64,000 nt of DNA from Flavimaribacter sp024343425. GTDB taxonomy: Bacteria > Pseudomonadota > Alphaproteobacteria > Rhizobiales > Rhizobiaceae. The stretch lies in the NCBI GenBank assembly GCA_965227645.1, contig OZ245773.1:1-64000 (forward strand), in the 5' to 3' direction. The translations under genes and the position numbers were made by a program. The notes beneath the pieces are model-generated. The model was not told the DNA's origin, did not search any database, and saw nothing but the letters and a program-made list of their open reading frames with translations. Numbering within the stretch: position 1 is the stretch's first letter; each line of letters starts with the position of its first letter. Below are positions 11,365 to 19,675 of this stretch, one piece after another.

Positions 11365-11664
11365 ATGAGTAATGACGAGTTCTGGTCATCTGTCTATTCA
11401 GGAAACGGAGAATCGAAAAGCCGACGGCGGCTGAGCCTGGCCCGGCTCGTTCTCCTGTTCGGCGCAGCAGCCGTCACCATGGCGGTCGTCTTGCCGCCGA
11501 TGCTTGATCACGCCTCCGATCGCCGCCTCGCCGGACACGCCGGCATTGACTACACGACCACGTCGTCCATCCGGAAACTGCATGACTATACGGTGCGCCG
11601 CAGCGTGCTGCAGCCCTTTGACGACTCTGTTTGCATCATCGGCAAGTCCGGCGAATGTAACTGA
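11365..11664 (+). CDS. Small single-pass membrane protein, unknown function
   Basis: 99 residues. The start MSNDEFWSSVYSGNG is charged and soluble, followed by a basic RRRLSLAR stretch, a hydrophobic segment at about residues 26-46, and a C-terminal tail with two Cys close to the end, predicted to be outside the cytoplasm. I recognise no family. The frame is open for 58 codons further upstream, inside mutT, but ATG 11365 lies in the intergenic space and begins a coherent membrane protein. It sits between mutT and the convergent PPK2 gene. Confidence 0.7.
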   Translation: MSNDEFWSSVYSGNGESKSRRRLSLARLVLLFGAAAVTMAVVLPPMLDHASDRRLAGHAGIDYTTTSSIRKLHDYTVRRSVLQPFDDSVCIIGKSGECN

Positions 11665-11682
11665 CGCTGCGCTGCGAACGCG

Positions 11683-12507
11683 TCATTCAGTGCGGCCGGA
11701 AAGGCTTGCGACAAGCTCATCGTCCAGATCCAGGTGATCGCACGCTTCCGTGAGCACGCTTTCTTGCACCGCGGGCGGCTTCAGTTCGACACCCCGGCGA
11801 AACGCCTTCACAATGGTTTCCAGGGCGGTGATGCGCGCATATTTCTTGCTGTTCGCCGGAATGACCGTCCATGGACTGGTCCTTGTCGAAGTCCTGGCGA
11901 ACATCTCGTCGATCGCCTCTTCATAGTCGTCCCACCGGTTCCGGTTGCGAAAATCTTCATAGGTCAGCTTCCAGCGCTTGAGCGGATCACGAAGCCGTCG
12001 CTCGAAACGCTGCAGCTGCTCCTCGGGAGAAATGTGGAAAAACAGCTTCACAAGCCGGACGCCGTCATCGGTGATCATGCGTTCGAAATCGTTGATTTCC
12101 CGGTAGCCGGCGCGCCAGCGTTCGGGCGGCGTCAGTTCCTCGACGCGTTCGACCAGCACCCTGCCGTACCAGGACCTGTCGAACACCGTGATCGCGCCGC
12201 TCGGCGGCAGGCGCTCCATGAAGCGCAACAGAAAATGGCGCTGCGCGTAGTAATTTCTTGGAGCGCCAATGGGCCACACCTTGAAGCTTCTCGGATCCAG
12301 CGCCGACGACAGCCGCCGTATCGCGCCGCCCTTTCCGGCGGCGTCCCAGCCCTCGAATACGATCACGCCCGATCTGCCAGACAGGAGATAGGCCTGCTGG
12401 ATCTGCATCAGGGTGCGTTGAAGCTTCGCCAGCTTTTTTTCGTACGCTGTCGTCGAGATGGTCTGAGACAGATCGACATCTTTGAGTCTCGGCGCTTTCA
12501 CAGGCAC
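11683..12507 (-). CDS. ppk2: Polyphosphate kinase 2 family protein
   Basis: 274 residues. PPK2 enzymes transfer phosphate between polyphosphate and nucleotides, usually making nucleoside di- or triphosphates. The family motifs are present: Walker A GWDAAGKGG at residues 53-61, the Lys/Arg-rich lid region with RNYYAQRHFLLRF, and Walker B FDRSWYGRVLVERVE from residue 109. LKLTYEDF-like and NRWDDYEEAIDEMF segments match the C-terminal half. The length is that of single-domain PPK2. Which nucleotide it prefers cannot be seen. It converges with the small membrane protein gene; the downstream minus-strand genes are separate. Confidence 0.9.
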   Translation of the reverse strand: MPVKAPRLKDVDLSQTISTTAYEKKLAKLQRTLMQIQQAYLLSGRSGVIVFEGWDAAGKGGAIRRLSSALDPRSFKVWPIGAPRNYYAQRHFLLRFMERLPPSGAITVFDRSWYGRVLVERVEELTPPERWRAGYREINDFERMITDDGVRLVKLFFHISPEEQLQRFERRLRDPLKRWKLTYEDFRNRNRWDDYEEAIDEMFARTSTRTSPWTVIPANSKKYARITALETIVKAFRRGVELKPPAVQESVLTEACDHLDLDDELVASLSGRTE

Positions 12508-12585
12508 ATCCTTGGCTGTTCATGAAGATCGGGTGCACGAAGTGCGGTTGATCCTATGTCGCGCGCCGCCCGTTTCCAAGCCGGA

Positions 12586-13470
12586 TCAGGACCTGCTGTT
12601 CAACGCATCCGTCAGGCTCATTTTCGCCGAGCCCGGCCGCAATGGCTTCTGTTGGCCCGGATCGGGCTTCCATCCCGACAGATAGACGATATTGAAGCTC
12701 GCCCGGATGCGCCCGTCGTCATCGGCGTAGCGTTCTGCGTAGATTTCCGCGGCTCTGGCGAACAGCGCGCGCGTTGCGGGCCGGCGGCTGCGCCCGGCGA
12801 GCGGATTGGCCATGCCCATGTCGCGCAAGTCGCCCATGAGGTGGAACATCGTGTCGTAGCGCACCGTATAGGTTTCGCTGTCGACGACCGGCAGCGCGAA
12901 GCCGGCGCGCTGCAGGAGGCCGCCGCAGTCGCGTATGTCGGCGAAGGGTATGATGCGGGGACTGGCGCCGGTGGACAGTTCGGTTTCGGCGGTAAGCAGG
13001 CAGTCCCGCAATTCGCCGAGCGTACCTGCGCCCGGCAGGGCCGCGAGAAGAAGACCGTCAGGCGCAAGGCTGTCGGCGATCTGCTTCAGTAGGCCAGGAA
13101 GGTCGTCGACCAGATGCATGGAGAGCGCCGAGACGACGAGCTGCAGGCGTTCGCGGCCAAACGGAAAGGCGTCGAGCGCCGCGACGACGCGGCCGGTTTC
13201 CGGCGAACGATCGGCGAAAAGCTCGGGCTCGGCCTCGATGCGCGTGATGTCGTCGGCCTTGCCGCTCTCGGCGAGCAGCCGGCCAACCAGCCCCGTGTGG
13301 CAATGCAGCGCTGCGGCGCGGGCAAAACGGCGCTCGACGACGCCAAGCCTGTCGGCGAGTTCTCCGGCGACGACGCGCAGCAGGAAATCGGCGCTTGCAG
13401 GATCGCGTGCGAGCGCGCGCAGCCGGTTTTGCCGGATCATTTCGGTATCGAACAGCGTTTCGGCTTTCAT
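12586..13470 (-). CDS. NDUFAF5/BioC-like SAM methyltransferase family protein
   Basis: 294 residues. The order of elements is that of the alphaproteobacterial proteins related to mitochondrial NDUFAF5, a complex I assembly factor: FDTEMIRQNRLRALARDPASADFLL at the start, a class I methyltransferase core, LVVSALSMHLVDDLPGLLKQI after the cofactor-binding part, then MFHLMGDLRDMGMANPL near residue 225. The N-terminal glycine loop of the SAM site is weak. NDUFAF5 itself hydroxylates an arginine of NDUFS7; whether the bacterial protein does the same is inference. It is divergent from comF with 52 bp between them. Confidence 0.78.
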   Translation of the reverse strand: MKAETLFDTEMIRQNRLRALARDPASADFLLRVVAGELADRLGVVERRFARAAALHCHTGLVGRLLAESGKADDITRIEAEPELFADRSPETGRVVAALDAFPFGRERLQLVVSALSMHLVDDLPGLLKQIADSLAPDGLLLAALPGAGTLGELRDCLLTAETELSTGASPRIIPFADIRDCGGLLQRAGFALPVVDSETYTVRYDTMFHLMGDLRDMGMANPLAGRSRRPATRALFARAAEIYAERYADDDGRIRASFNIVYLSGWKPDPGQQKPLRPGSAKMSLTDALNSRS

Positions 13471-13522
13471 TCGTCCAGGGTCCGAATTAGGGTTTTGCAG
13501 AGCGCATACACAGGGTTGTCAT

Positions 13523-14287
13523 ATGGCAGCAAGTCCGCATATGTCGAGCATTCTCAAGCAATGGATTCCCGCCGGCGGCGCTTTTCTCGCCGATCTGGTG
13601 TTTCCGCCGGTGTGCGCGGGATGCGGTGTGCGCACAGGGCGCAATGGCGGCCTTTGCGGCGACTGCTGGGCTTCCCTGCACTTCATCGAACCGCCGCTTT
13701 GCGACGTGATGGGGACGCCTTTTTCCTACGATATGGGAAAGGGCATCATATCGGCCGAGGCGATCGCCGAGCCGCCGCCGTTTTCGCGACTGCGGTCCGT
13801 GGTTCTTTATGATGACGTCGCCCGTTCCCTGGTGCATCGTCTGAAATACAAGGACCGGACCGAACTCGGGCGGCTGATGGCGGGCTGGATGACGCGCGCC
13901 GGCAAAGAGCTGATTGCCGAGGCCGAGGCGATCATTCCGGCGCCGCTGCACTGGCGACGACGTCTTGCGCGCGGCTACAACCAGTCGGCTGAGCTTGGCC
14001 GGGCGGTTGCGGAGCTTTCGGGCAAGACCTATCTGCCGACGGCGCTGATGCGGCGCAAGAACACCCGGCCGCAGGTTGGTCTCGGCGCGGCCGCGCGACG
14101 CGACAATTTGCGCGGCGCCTTCGTTGTGCCGGACAATGCGAAACCGGATATCTTCGGACGCCGGCTTTTGCTGATCGACGACGTCTATACGACCGGGGCG
14201 ACGGCGCGGGCGGCCACAGCGGTTTTGCTGCGCGCCGGCGCGCAGGATGTGAGCGTGCTGACCTTCGCCAGGGTTGCGGCGGGGTGA
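13523..14287 (+). CDS. comF: ComF family protein (phosphoribosyltransferase-like)
   Basis: 254 residues from ATG 13523; ATG 13541 is an alternative. A four-Cys zinc finger (Cys31, Cys34, Cys45, Cys48) is followed by a type I phosphoribosyltransferase-like domain ending in the PRPP-binding loop LLLIDDVYTTGAT (residues 215-227). LHWRRRLARGYNQS and RRKNTRPQVGL are the usual ComFC motifs. Family members take part in DNA uptake in naturally competent bacteria, but they are conserved in many that are not. The frame is open far upstream, overlapping the methyltransferase gene on the other strand; that part has no family features. Confidence 0.9.
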   Translation: MAASPHMSSILKQWIPAGGAFLADLVFPPVCAGCGVRTGRNGGLCGDCWASLHFIEPPLCDVMGTPFSYDMGKGIISAEAIAEPPPFSRLRSVVLYDDVARSLVHRLKYKDRTELGRLMAGWMTRAGKELIAEAEAIIPAPLHWRRRLARGYNQSAELGRAVAELSGKTYLPTALMRRKNTRPQVGLGAAARRDNLRGAFVVPDNAKPDIFGRRLLLIDDVYTTGATARAATAVLLRAGAQDVSVLTFARVAAG

Positions 14288-14368
14288 GGTACGGCCCTAT
14301 ATGAAGAATACATGACGAAGCCGTCCCGATCGTCGGGATGTGCTGATCCTCTTATTACGGAGACTCCG

Positions 14369-14632
14369 GTGGCGGACATCGTAATCTATACACGCCAGTT
14401 CTGCGGCTTCTGCACGGCGGCCAAGCGGCTGCTCGACCAGAAGGGCCTGACCTATGACGAGCGTGACGCCAGCTATTCGACCGAACTGCGCCAGGAGATG
14501 TATTCTCGCGCCGGCGGCCGGACGACCTTTCCGCAGATATTCATCGGCAAGACCCATGTGGGCGGCTGCGATGATCTTTTTGCGCTCGAAGACCAGGGCA
14601 AGCTCGACAGCCTGCTGCAATCGGCGGCGTGA
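14369..14632 (+). CDS. grxC: Glutaredoxin 3
   Basis: 87 residues from a GTG start at 14369, preceded by an ACGGAGA ribosome site; the upstream part of the open frame is not conserved-looking. Class I dithiol glutaredoxin with active site Cys12-Gly-Phe-Cys15, the TTFPQIFI cis-proline segment and the HVGGCDDL glutathione-binding loop. It reduces protein disulfides and glutathione mixed disulfides in the cytoplasm. It lies 81 bp after comF and is followed at once by the Nit amidase gene, so comF-grxC-nit-DUF1178 is probably one transcript. Confidence 0.95.
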   Translation: MADIVIYTRQFCGFCTAAKRLLDQKGLTYDERDASYSTELRQEMYSRAGGRTTFPQIFIGKTHVGGCDDLFALEDQGKLDSLLQSAA

Positions 14633-14634
14633 CG

Positions 14635-15510
14635 ATGACGGATCAGGCGAAAGGCGTTTTCAAGGCGGCGGCGATCCAGATGCGATCGGGAACGGACCCT
14701 GAGCGCAATATCGCGGTGCTTCGCGACATGGTGCGCCAGGCCGCCGACCAGGGCGCCGACTATGTCCAGACGCCGGAGATGACCGGCGTGCTGGCGCGCA
14801 GCCGCAAGGACCTGCTTTCCGTGATCGGCGACCAGGCGACGTGTCCGGTGGCGGCCGCTGCCTCGGAGCTTGCGGCGCATTATCAGATTTACCTGCATAT
14901 CGGTTCGACGGCCATTGCGCTTGGCGAAGGCAAGGTCGCCAACCGCGCCTTTCTCTTTGCGCCCGACGGTGATCTGGTCGCCACCTACGACAAGATCCAC
15001 ATGTTCGACGTTGATCTCGACAATGGCGAAAGCTGGCGGGAGAGCAACACCTACCGGCCCGGCGAAAGTGCTGTGACGGCGGCGCTGCCTTTCGCGAAAC
15101 TGGGCCTGGCGATCTGCTATGATCTGCGCTTTCCGGACCTGTTTCGCAGGGAAGCGGTGGACGGCGCCACTGTTTTGAGCGCGCCGGCGGCGTTCACGCG
15201 CCAGACCGGCGAGGCGCACTGGCACGTGCTCGTTCGCGCGCGGGCGATCGAGAACGGCGCCTTCATGATCGCCGCGGCGCAAGGCGGCAAGCACGAGGAC
15301 GGCCGCGAAACCTATGGCCACTCGCTGATCGTCGATCCGTGGGGCAGGATACTGGCGGAAGCCGACAACGACGAACCCGGATTGATCGTGGCGGAGATCG
15401 ACAGCGCAAAGAGCGCCGAGGCGCGCGGCAAGATACCCAATCTGAACAATAGCCGGCCTTTCGACCTGACCGCGACCGCCCACGCCTCGGCCCTTTCGGT
15501 GATGGCATGA
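14635..15510 (+). CDS. Nitrilase-superfamily amidase (Nit1/omega-amidase group)
   Basis: 291 residues from ATG 14635; an in-frame GTG at 14629 overlapping the grxC stop is possible. The Glu-Lys-Cys catalytic triad is Glu48 (QTPEMTG), Lys120 (YDKIHMFDVD) and Cys161 (AICYDLRFPDLFR). The DKIHMFDVDLDNG segment places it in the Nit group whose members hydrolyse deaminated glutathione, a repair reaction, or omega-amides. The neighbouring glutaredoxin gene agrees with a glutathione-related role, but that is inference. Confidence 0.9.
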   Translation: MTDQAKGVFKAAAIQMRSGTDPERNIAVLRDMVRQAADQGADYVQTPEMTGVLARSRKDLLSVIGDQATCPVAAAASELAAHYQIYLHIGSTAIALGEGKVANRAFLFAPDGDLVATYDKIHMFDVDLDNGESWRESNTYRPGESAVTAALPFAKLGLAICYDLRFPDLFRREAVDGATVLSAPAAFTRQTGEAHWHVLVRARAIENGAFMIAAAQGGKHEDGRETYGHSLIVDPWGRILAEADNDEPGLIVAEIDSAKSAEARGKIPNLNNSRPFDLTATAHASALSVMA

Positions 15511-15935
15511 TCAAGTTCAATCTTGTGTGCGACAGCGATCACCGGTTCGAGGGGTGGTTTTCGAGCAATGACGATTTCGACAGCCAGTCGGAGGCCGGAT
15601 TCGTCTCCTGCCCCGTCTGCAATTCTGCGAAAGTGGAAAAGGCCCTGATGGCGCCGTCCGTCTCGACGGCGAAGAAGAAGGACGCGGCCATGCAGCTCGC
15701 CATGAATACCGCGCAGTCGGCGGCCATGAAGCAGCTTCGCGACGCGGTGAAGAAAATCCGCGACAATTCCGAGGACGTCGGGACCCGGTTTCCCGAGGAA
15801 GCCCGCAAAATCCATTACGGCGAGGCGGAGGAGCGCGGCATCATCGGCCAGGCGACCCTCGACGACGCCAAGGCGCTGGTCGAGGAAGGCATCGGCGTCG
15901 CCCCGCTGCCGGACCTGCCGGAAGACAAGAACTGA
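15507..15935 (+). CDS. DUF1178 family protein
   Basis: 142 residues, overlapping the amidase gene by 4 bp (ATGA). It starts MIKFNLVCDSDHRFEGWF and has a CPVC pair (Cys35, Cys38) which, with Cys8, suggests a rubredoxin-like or zinc-ribbon site; the remainder is a charged helical part. DUF1178 proteins are common in alphaproteobacteria and have no assigned function that I know. Context points to the redox or glutathione-linked genes upstream. Confidence 0.88.
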   Translation: MIKFNLVCDSDHRFEGWFSSNDDFDSQSEAGFVSCPVCNSAKVEKALMAPSVSTAKKKDAAMQLAMNTAQSAAMKQLRDAVKKIRDNSEDVGTRFPEEARKIHYGEAEERGIIGQATLDDAKALVEEGIGVAPLPDLPEDKN

Positions 15936-16236
15936 TCCCGCGTACGACGAACGCCGCCTGTGTGTGTTTTGCCGTCGCTGGCCTGACCTCGAGCTACTTC
16001 ACAACAGCTGGATGATGATCCGGAGCACCCTCAGGAATCGTCCGCACCCGGTGCCCCGATGGGTGATCCGGCGCAGCATATCGACAGGCGACTGAGCCGA
16101 TTGACCGCTGAGCCGCAGACGTATCGGAAAATTTCCTGACCGGGACTGAAAAAACCCTTGACCCTGACATTAGTGTCAGGGCGCTAAGCCTGTCTCCCGT
16201 CAACACTCTGAGGATCACAGACAGGAGACAAGGAAA
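15936..16236. other. Intergenic region before the SDR gene
   Basis: 301 bp. The last 80 bp hold the MerR-type promoter described separately. The first 200 bp look as if they once coded (even GC, few stops on the minus strand near 15994-16135), but I recognise no protein and no start. Confidence 0.4.
16158..16188 (+). promoter_or_regulatory. MerR-type promoter and operator
   Basis: A -35 box TTGACC (16158-16163) and a -10-like box GCTAAG (16183-16188) are separated by 19 bp, the over-long spacer that MerR regulators correct by twisting DNA. Between them lies the palindrome CCTGACATTAGTGTCAGG (16163-16180), arms of 7 bp around 4 bp. The MerR gene is the second gene downstream, so it most likely controls its own transcription together with the SDR gene. 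Confidence 0.82.
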
Positions 16237-17001
16237 ATGACACATGACGACGCATGGCGCGAAAAGGCGGCGATTGTCACGGGCGGCAGCTCCGGCATTG
16301 GCCTCGCGACCGCGATGGAGCTCGTCGCGCGGGGCGCGAGTGTCCTGATCACCGGTCGCAACGCCGACAGGCTTGCGCAAGCTGCGGCGAAGAGCGCTAA
16401 AATCGAGGCAGTGCAGACAGATAGCGCCGACGCCGACAGCGCAGCGCTGATCGTCGAGGCCGCACTGTCCCGGTGGGGACGGATCGACCTGATCGTCAAC
16501 AACTCCGGCGCGGGTCAGCCCATGCCCATTGACGCATATGATGCGAGCGTCATCGCCCATATGGCCGCCGTGAATATCGTTGCGCCCTCTCAACTGGCGA
16601 AGGCCGGTCATGCGGCGTTGCGCGAAAGCAAGGGAGCGATCGTCAATGTCGGCACGGCCGTGTCGCGAAACGCGGCTCCAATGCTGGCGCATTACGCTGC
16701 GACCAAGGCCGCCCTGGAACATTTGACCCGGTCCTGGGCGATCGAGCTGGCGCCTGATGGGATCCGTGTGAACGCCGTTGCGCCGGGCCCGGTCAAAAGC
16801 GGCGCGCTGACCGGAATGATGGGGCTGTCCGGCGACACGGCGCGACAGATCGAGGAGGAAGAAGCGCGACAAGTGCCGCTTGGGCGTCGCGGCGTGGCCG
16901 CCGACATCGCGCCCTGGATCCTGCGTCTGGGCAGTTCGGAAAACCAGTGGCTGACAGGTCAGGTCCTGACGATCGACGGCGGATGGTCGCTTCGAACCTG
17001 A
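16237..17001 (+). CDS. SDR-family oxidoreductase
   Basis: 254 residues of the classical short-chain dehydrogenase type. The nucleotide-binding TGGSSGIG is at residues 15-22, NNSG at 88-91, and the catalytic Tyr153-x-x-x-Lys157 in HYAATKAAL. The position of the usual catalytic Ser, 13 residues before the Tyr, is Thr140, with Ser143 nearby, a small departure. The C-terminal LTGQVLTIDGGWS is typical. The substrate is unknown. An AGGAAA ribosome site precedes the start. It sits behind a MerR-type promoter and before a MerR gene, so it is probably induced by a small molecule. Confidence 0.9.
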   Translation: MTHDDAWREKAAIVTGGSSGIGLATAMELVARGASVLITGRNADRLAQAAAKSAKIEAVQTDSADADSAALIVEAALSRWGRIDLIVNNSGAGQPMPIDAYDASVIAHMAAVNIVAPSQLAKAGHAALRESKGAIVNVGTAVSRNAAPMLAHYAATKAALEHLTRSWAIELAPDGIRVNAVAPGPVKSGALTGMMGLSGDTARQIEEEEARQVPLGRRGVAADIAPWILRLGSSENQWLTGQVLTIDGGWSLRT

Positions 17002-17137
17002 CGGTTCCGGCGATTCGGTTCCGGCGTTTTCAATGCGCTGTGGCGCGCGGATGGGTCGCACCGATCCATCCGTCGCCATCTTGAACGCCGGACACAGAGC
17101 ACACATCTGCGTCATGACGCATGAAAGGATATCTCAC

Positions 17138-17506
17138 ATGCAGGCCATGGAAGCGGCCGAAAGGCTCGGAATTACGCAACGCATGTTGCGCCATTACGAG
17201 AAGGAAGGCCTGATGGAGGTCCGTCGGGCGCCCAACGGTTATCGCAGTTACAGCGACGCTGACTTGCGCAGGGCAGGGCGCATCCGCGATTTTATCGAGA
17301 CCGGCTTCTCCATCCGCGAAATTCGCGCGATGAGCGCCTGCCTCTCGGACGATGGCTCCGGGCCTTGCGAAGGCGGAGTCCTGAAATTGACCGAGAAGCT
17401 TGAGCATATTGATCGGCTGAGAACAGAACTCGACGAAAGACGGATCGCTGTTCTGGACCGGCTCGCCACCTTGAAAAACGATCTCTCCGCCCATAGCGGC
17501 CATTGA
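17138..17506 (+). CDS. MerR-family transcriptional regulator
   Basis: 122 residues from ATG 17138, which follows an AAAGGA site 8 nt upstream; in-frame ATG 17114 is an alternative. N-terminal winged helix-turn-helix MQAMEAAERLGITQRMLRHY, then EKEGLMEVRRAPNGYRSYSDADLRR, a clear MerR signature, followed by the dimerisation coiled coil to about residue 115. Two Cys near residues 69 and 78 (ACLSDDGSGPC) could sense a thiol-reactive compound, but the arrangement is not that of the metal sensors MerR or CueR. It probably regulates the SDR gene just upstream. Confidence 0.88.
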   Translation: MQAMEAAERLGITQRMLRHYEKEGLMEVRRAPNGYRSYSDADLRRAGRIRDFIETGFSIREIRAMSACLSDDGSGPCEGGVLKLTEKLEHIDRLRTELDERRIAVLDRLATLKNDLSAHSGH

Positions 17507-17578
17507 GGCGACGCCCGGACTGCGCCTTCTTCCGCCATGGCGTTCTGGCGATGCGCCGTATGGATCGCGGATCTTCGT

Positions 17579-18927
17579 CCTATAGGCGCTAACATAGGGT
17601 TGCGATTGGCGGTTTTCGTTTTCGTCTTGGCGGTTCCGCGAGCTTTTCGAGTGTCTTGTCTGACAGGGATCGGACAAATGCGGGGGACTGCAGGATTGCA
17701 CTGATCATTACGACTGCATTTATGTGGATGTATCGCCAGAGGGAGACGGGCCTGTGTTTTCCGGTTCCAAGGGGAGAGAGTCCGGCGCCTCGCGTTGTGC
17801 GGAGGGCCGGTGGAGATCGATGAGCAGGGCGATGATGAGAGTGGCGTGGATCCAGGCCTGAACCAGATCCGGATCGAAGGCCCTGAGCTGCTCCAGATCG
17901 AACAGGGACTTCAGTCGTTTGAAGGCCAGTTCGACTTGCCATCGTCGTCGGTAAAGGGCCAGAATTTGCTGATGGCTCCAGCCCTCGGCGGGTAGCGAGG
18001 TCACCAGCATCAGACAACCAGCCAGAGCTTTTGCCTCATCGCTGAGCGTATAGCCGCCTTTCCTTGCATTCTTGATGGCCAGTCGCCGTGCGGCTTCGGC
18101 CTGTTTCGGCGGCAGGACGCAGAAAATAATGCGTGCATGCAGGACAGGACGATCCCGGTCGCCCTCTATCCTGACAGGCAAGTCCTGCACGCCATCGGTT
18201 TCGGCGCATCTGGCCGCCGCCGCCCGGTCGAATGGCTTGCCTTGCGGGGTCTGCAGTTTCAGGGCTCTTGCCGTCAGGCGCACGACGTAATCCGCTCCTG
18301 CCGCCTGAACCGTCGAAAAATCGTTGTAGCGGCAGAATGCACGATCACCCAGCCGGATATCGCCGGCCCTGAGATCGCCGCGGTAAAGTCGCTCAGCTTG
18401 CCGGCGGTCGGTGACTTGCGTGCTGATGAAGCGTTGGGCGCCAATGTCGTAACTGGTATGCAGCACCCGATAGTGTTTGTGTTTGCCGCCCGGCGAGCAG
18501 ACCATCGTCGCATCCACCGCCACAAGTCGGCGGCCCTCTTCATCGCCGCATCCTTCCGGATGGCAGGCTCCGTTCAGGACCGAAACCACTTGCGCCAGCC
18601 ACGGGCCACAGTTGCGCAGCCGCTTCAATAGCGCAACATCCGAAAACGATGCCTCGCCTGCCTGCTCGGCCCAGGCCGCCGTCGTGCGCAGCGAAAACCC
18701 GCTCAGCGTATAAACAAGCACAAGCCGAAGGAGTTGACGAGCGCTGCGGATAATCCGCAATCGCTTGATCGCGCCGTACTCGCGGGCGCTCTCCTCCAGA
18801 TCAACATACTCTTCCAGGCGATCGATAACGCCGTTCCAAGTCCAGCCGCAAGGCAAATCAATCTCACTCATAGGCAGCTTGAATCAGAACAAAACTGATT
18901 TGCCAACGAAAAGTTAGCGCCTATAGG
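17579..18927 (-). mobile_element. IS4-family insertion sequence, copy 2 (inverted)
   Basis: 1349 bp, the same length as copy 1, in the opposite orientation. Terminal repeats CCTATAGGCGCTAAC at 17579-17593 and its complement at 18913-18927; target duplication ATCTTCGT at 17571-17578 and 18928-18935. The transposase protein is identical to copy 1. With copy 1 it bounds about 16 kb containing secA, argJ and other core genes, so the pair is not a composite transposon with cargo but could drive an inversion. Confidence 0.95.
17720..18871 (-). CDS. IS4-family DDE transposase (copy 2)
   Basis: 383 residues, identical at the protein level to the transposase of copy 1. The DDE residues and the Y-(2)-R-(3)-E-(6)-K signature are the same, with no frameshift. 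The gene starts 56 bp inside the right-hand terminal repeat as seen on the plus strand. Confidence 0.93.
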   Translation of the reverse strand: MSEIDLPCGWTWNGVIDRLEEYVDLEESAREYGAIKRLRIIRSARQLLRLVLVYTLSGFSLRTTAAWAEQAGEASFSDVALLKRLRNCGPWLAQVVSVLNGACHPEGCGDEEGRRLVAVDATMVCSPGGKHKHYRVLHTSYDIGAQRFISTQVTDRRQAERLYRGDLRAGDIRLGDRAFCRYNDFSTVQAAGADYVVRLTARALKLQTPQGKPFDRAAAARCAETDGVQDLPVRIEGDRDRPVLHARIIFCVLPPKQAEAARRLAIKNARKGGYTLSDEAKALAGCLMLVTSLPAEGWSHQQILALYRRRWQVELAFKRLKSLFDLEQLRAFDPDLVQAWIHATLIIALLIDLHRPSAQREAPDSLPLEPENTGPSPSGDTST

Positions 18928-19197
18928 ATCTTCGTCCGCGATGAGGGAAGGAGGAGAGGTTGGTTCGCTATGTCTGGCGTAGATTGTGCGGCGCCGCCGA
19001 CTGGATAGCGAGCAAACCGGCTATGTGTAGAGCAGGGGTCATTTCAGACCATCGACGCCGCGTGCGCAGCGATTACTTACGGCGTGCGATCGAACGTCGT
19101 CTGCAATTGTACGGTTGTGTAGGTTGGTGGGAGGCCGGATTACCCGTGGGCCTTCGCGCATGAGTTTGGCTCCCCACCGCAAGGGAAGGTTTGGGGG

Positions 19198-19572
19198 TCA
19201 GGCGGCGTCGCGCGGATCGTGGCCGAGGGGTTTGCCGTAAAGACCGATATTCGCGTCGCCCCAATCCTTGAGGGCGCGCAGGATCGGCTCCATCGTGCGA
19301 CCGAGGTCCGAAAGCGAATATTCTACCTTCGGCGGCACTTGAGCGTAGACCTTGCGGGTGATCAGTCCGTCCTGCTCCAACTCGCGCAGCTGGTTGGTGA
19401 GCATGCGGGGCGTGCAGTTCTCGACATTGCGCCGGATCTCGTTGAAGCGCAGCGTCCCGGACAGCAGATGCCACAAGATGATGCATTTCCACTTGCCATC
19501 GATCAGGCCGATCGCGGCCTCAACCGAGCAGCCGGGGGTGCAGTCGAAACGGGAATGACGAGCCTTTGCCAT
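19198..19572 (-). CDS. HxlR-family transcriptional regulator
   Basis: 124-residue winged helix-turn-helix repressor or activator of the HxlR/YodB/CatR group, many of which sense quinones or aldehydes through an N-terminal Cys. Cys11 and Cys15 lie in FDCTPGCSVEAAIGLIDGKWK, the position of the sensing Cys; LRFNEIRRNVENCTPRMLTNQLRELEQDGLI is the recognition region. It is divergent from an alcohol dehydrogenase/quinone reductase-type gene, with a palindrome just upstream of its start, so control of that gene and of itself is likely. Confidence 0.9.
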   Translation of the reverse strand: MAKARHSRFDCTPGCSVEAAIGLIDGKWKCIILWHLLSGTLRFNEIRRNVENCTPRMLTNQLRELEQDGLITRKVYAQVPPKVEYSLSDLGRTMEPILRALKDWGDANIGLYGKPLGHDPRDAA

Positions 19573-19575
19573 AAC

Positions 19576-19593
19576 AGTATCCTTTTTGATACT
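19576..19593. promoter_or_regulatory. Probable HxlR operator
   Basis: Palindrome AGTATCCTTTTTGATACT: 6-bp arms AGTATC/GATACT around 6 bp, placed 4-21 bp before the HxlR start and inside the 103-bp region shared with the divergent dehydrogenase gene. Position and symmetry fit an autoregulatory operator; the assignment to this protein is inference. Confidence 0.6.
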
Positions 19594-19675
19594 ATATGCA
19601 GTCTTTGTACGTATTGCAGATAAGTGATCTTAAGCGCATTTTCGCTCCAACTCAATCGGACAACGGAGCGATCCC

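Larger units (their letters stand above)
17559..18947. repeat. Second REP-like palindrome split by the IS
   Basis: Halves at 17559-17578 and 18928-18947 rejoin into the same hairpin that copy 1 interrupts: stem TCGCGGA/TCCGCGA, loop TCTTCG, outer bases ATGGA and TGAGGG. The insertion point is identical to the base. Confidence 0.75.

Noticed and set aside
15994..17115. 373-codon minus-strand frame over the SDR gene
   Set aside because: Antisense to a complete SDR gene and a MerR promoter; no domain.
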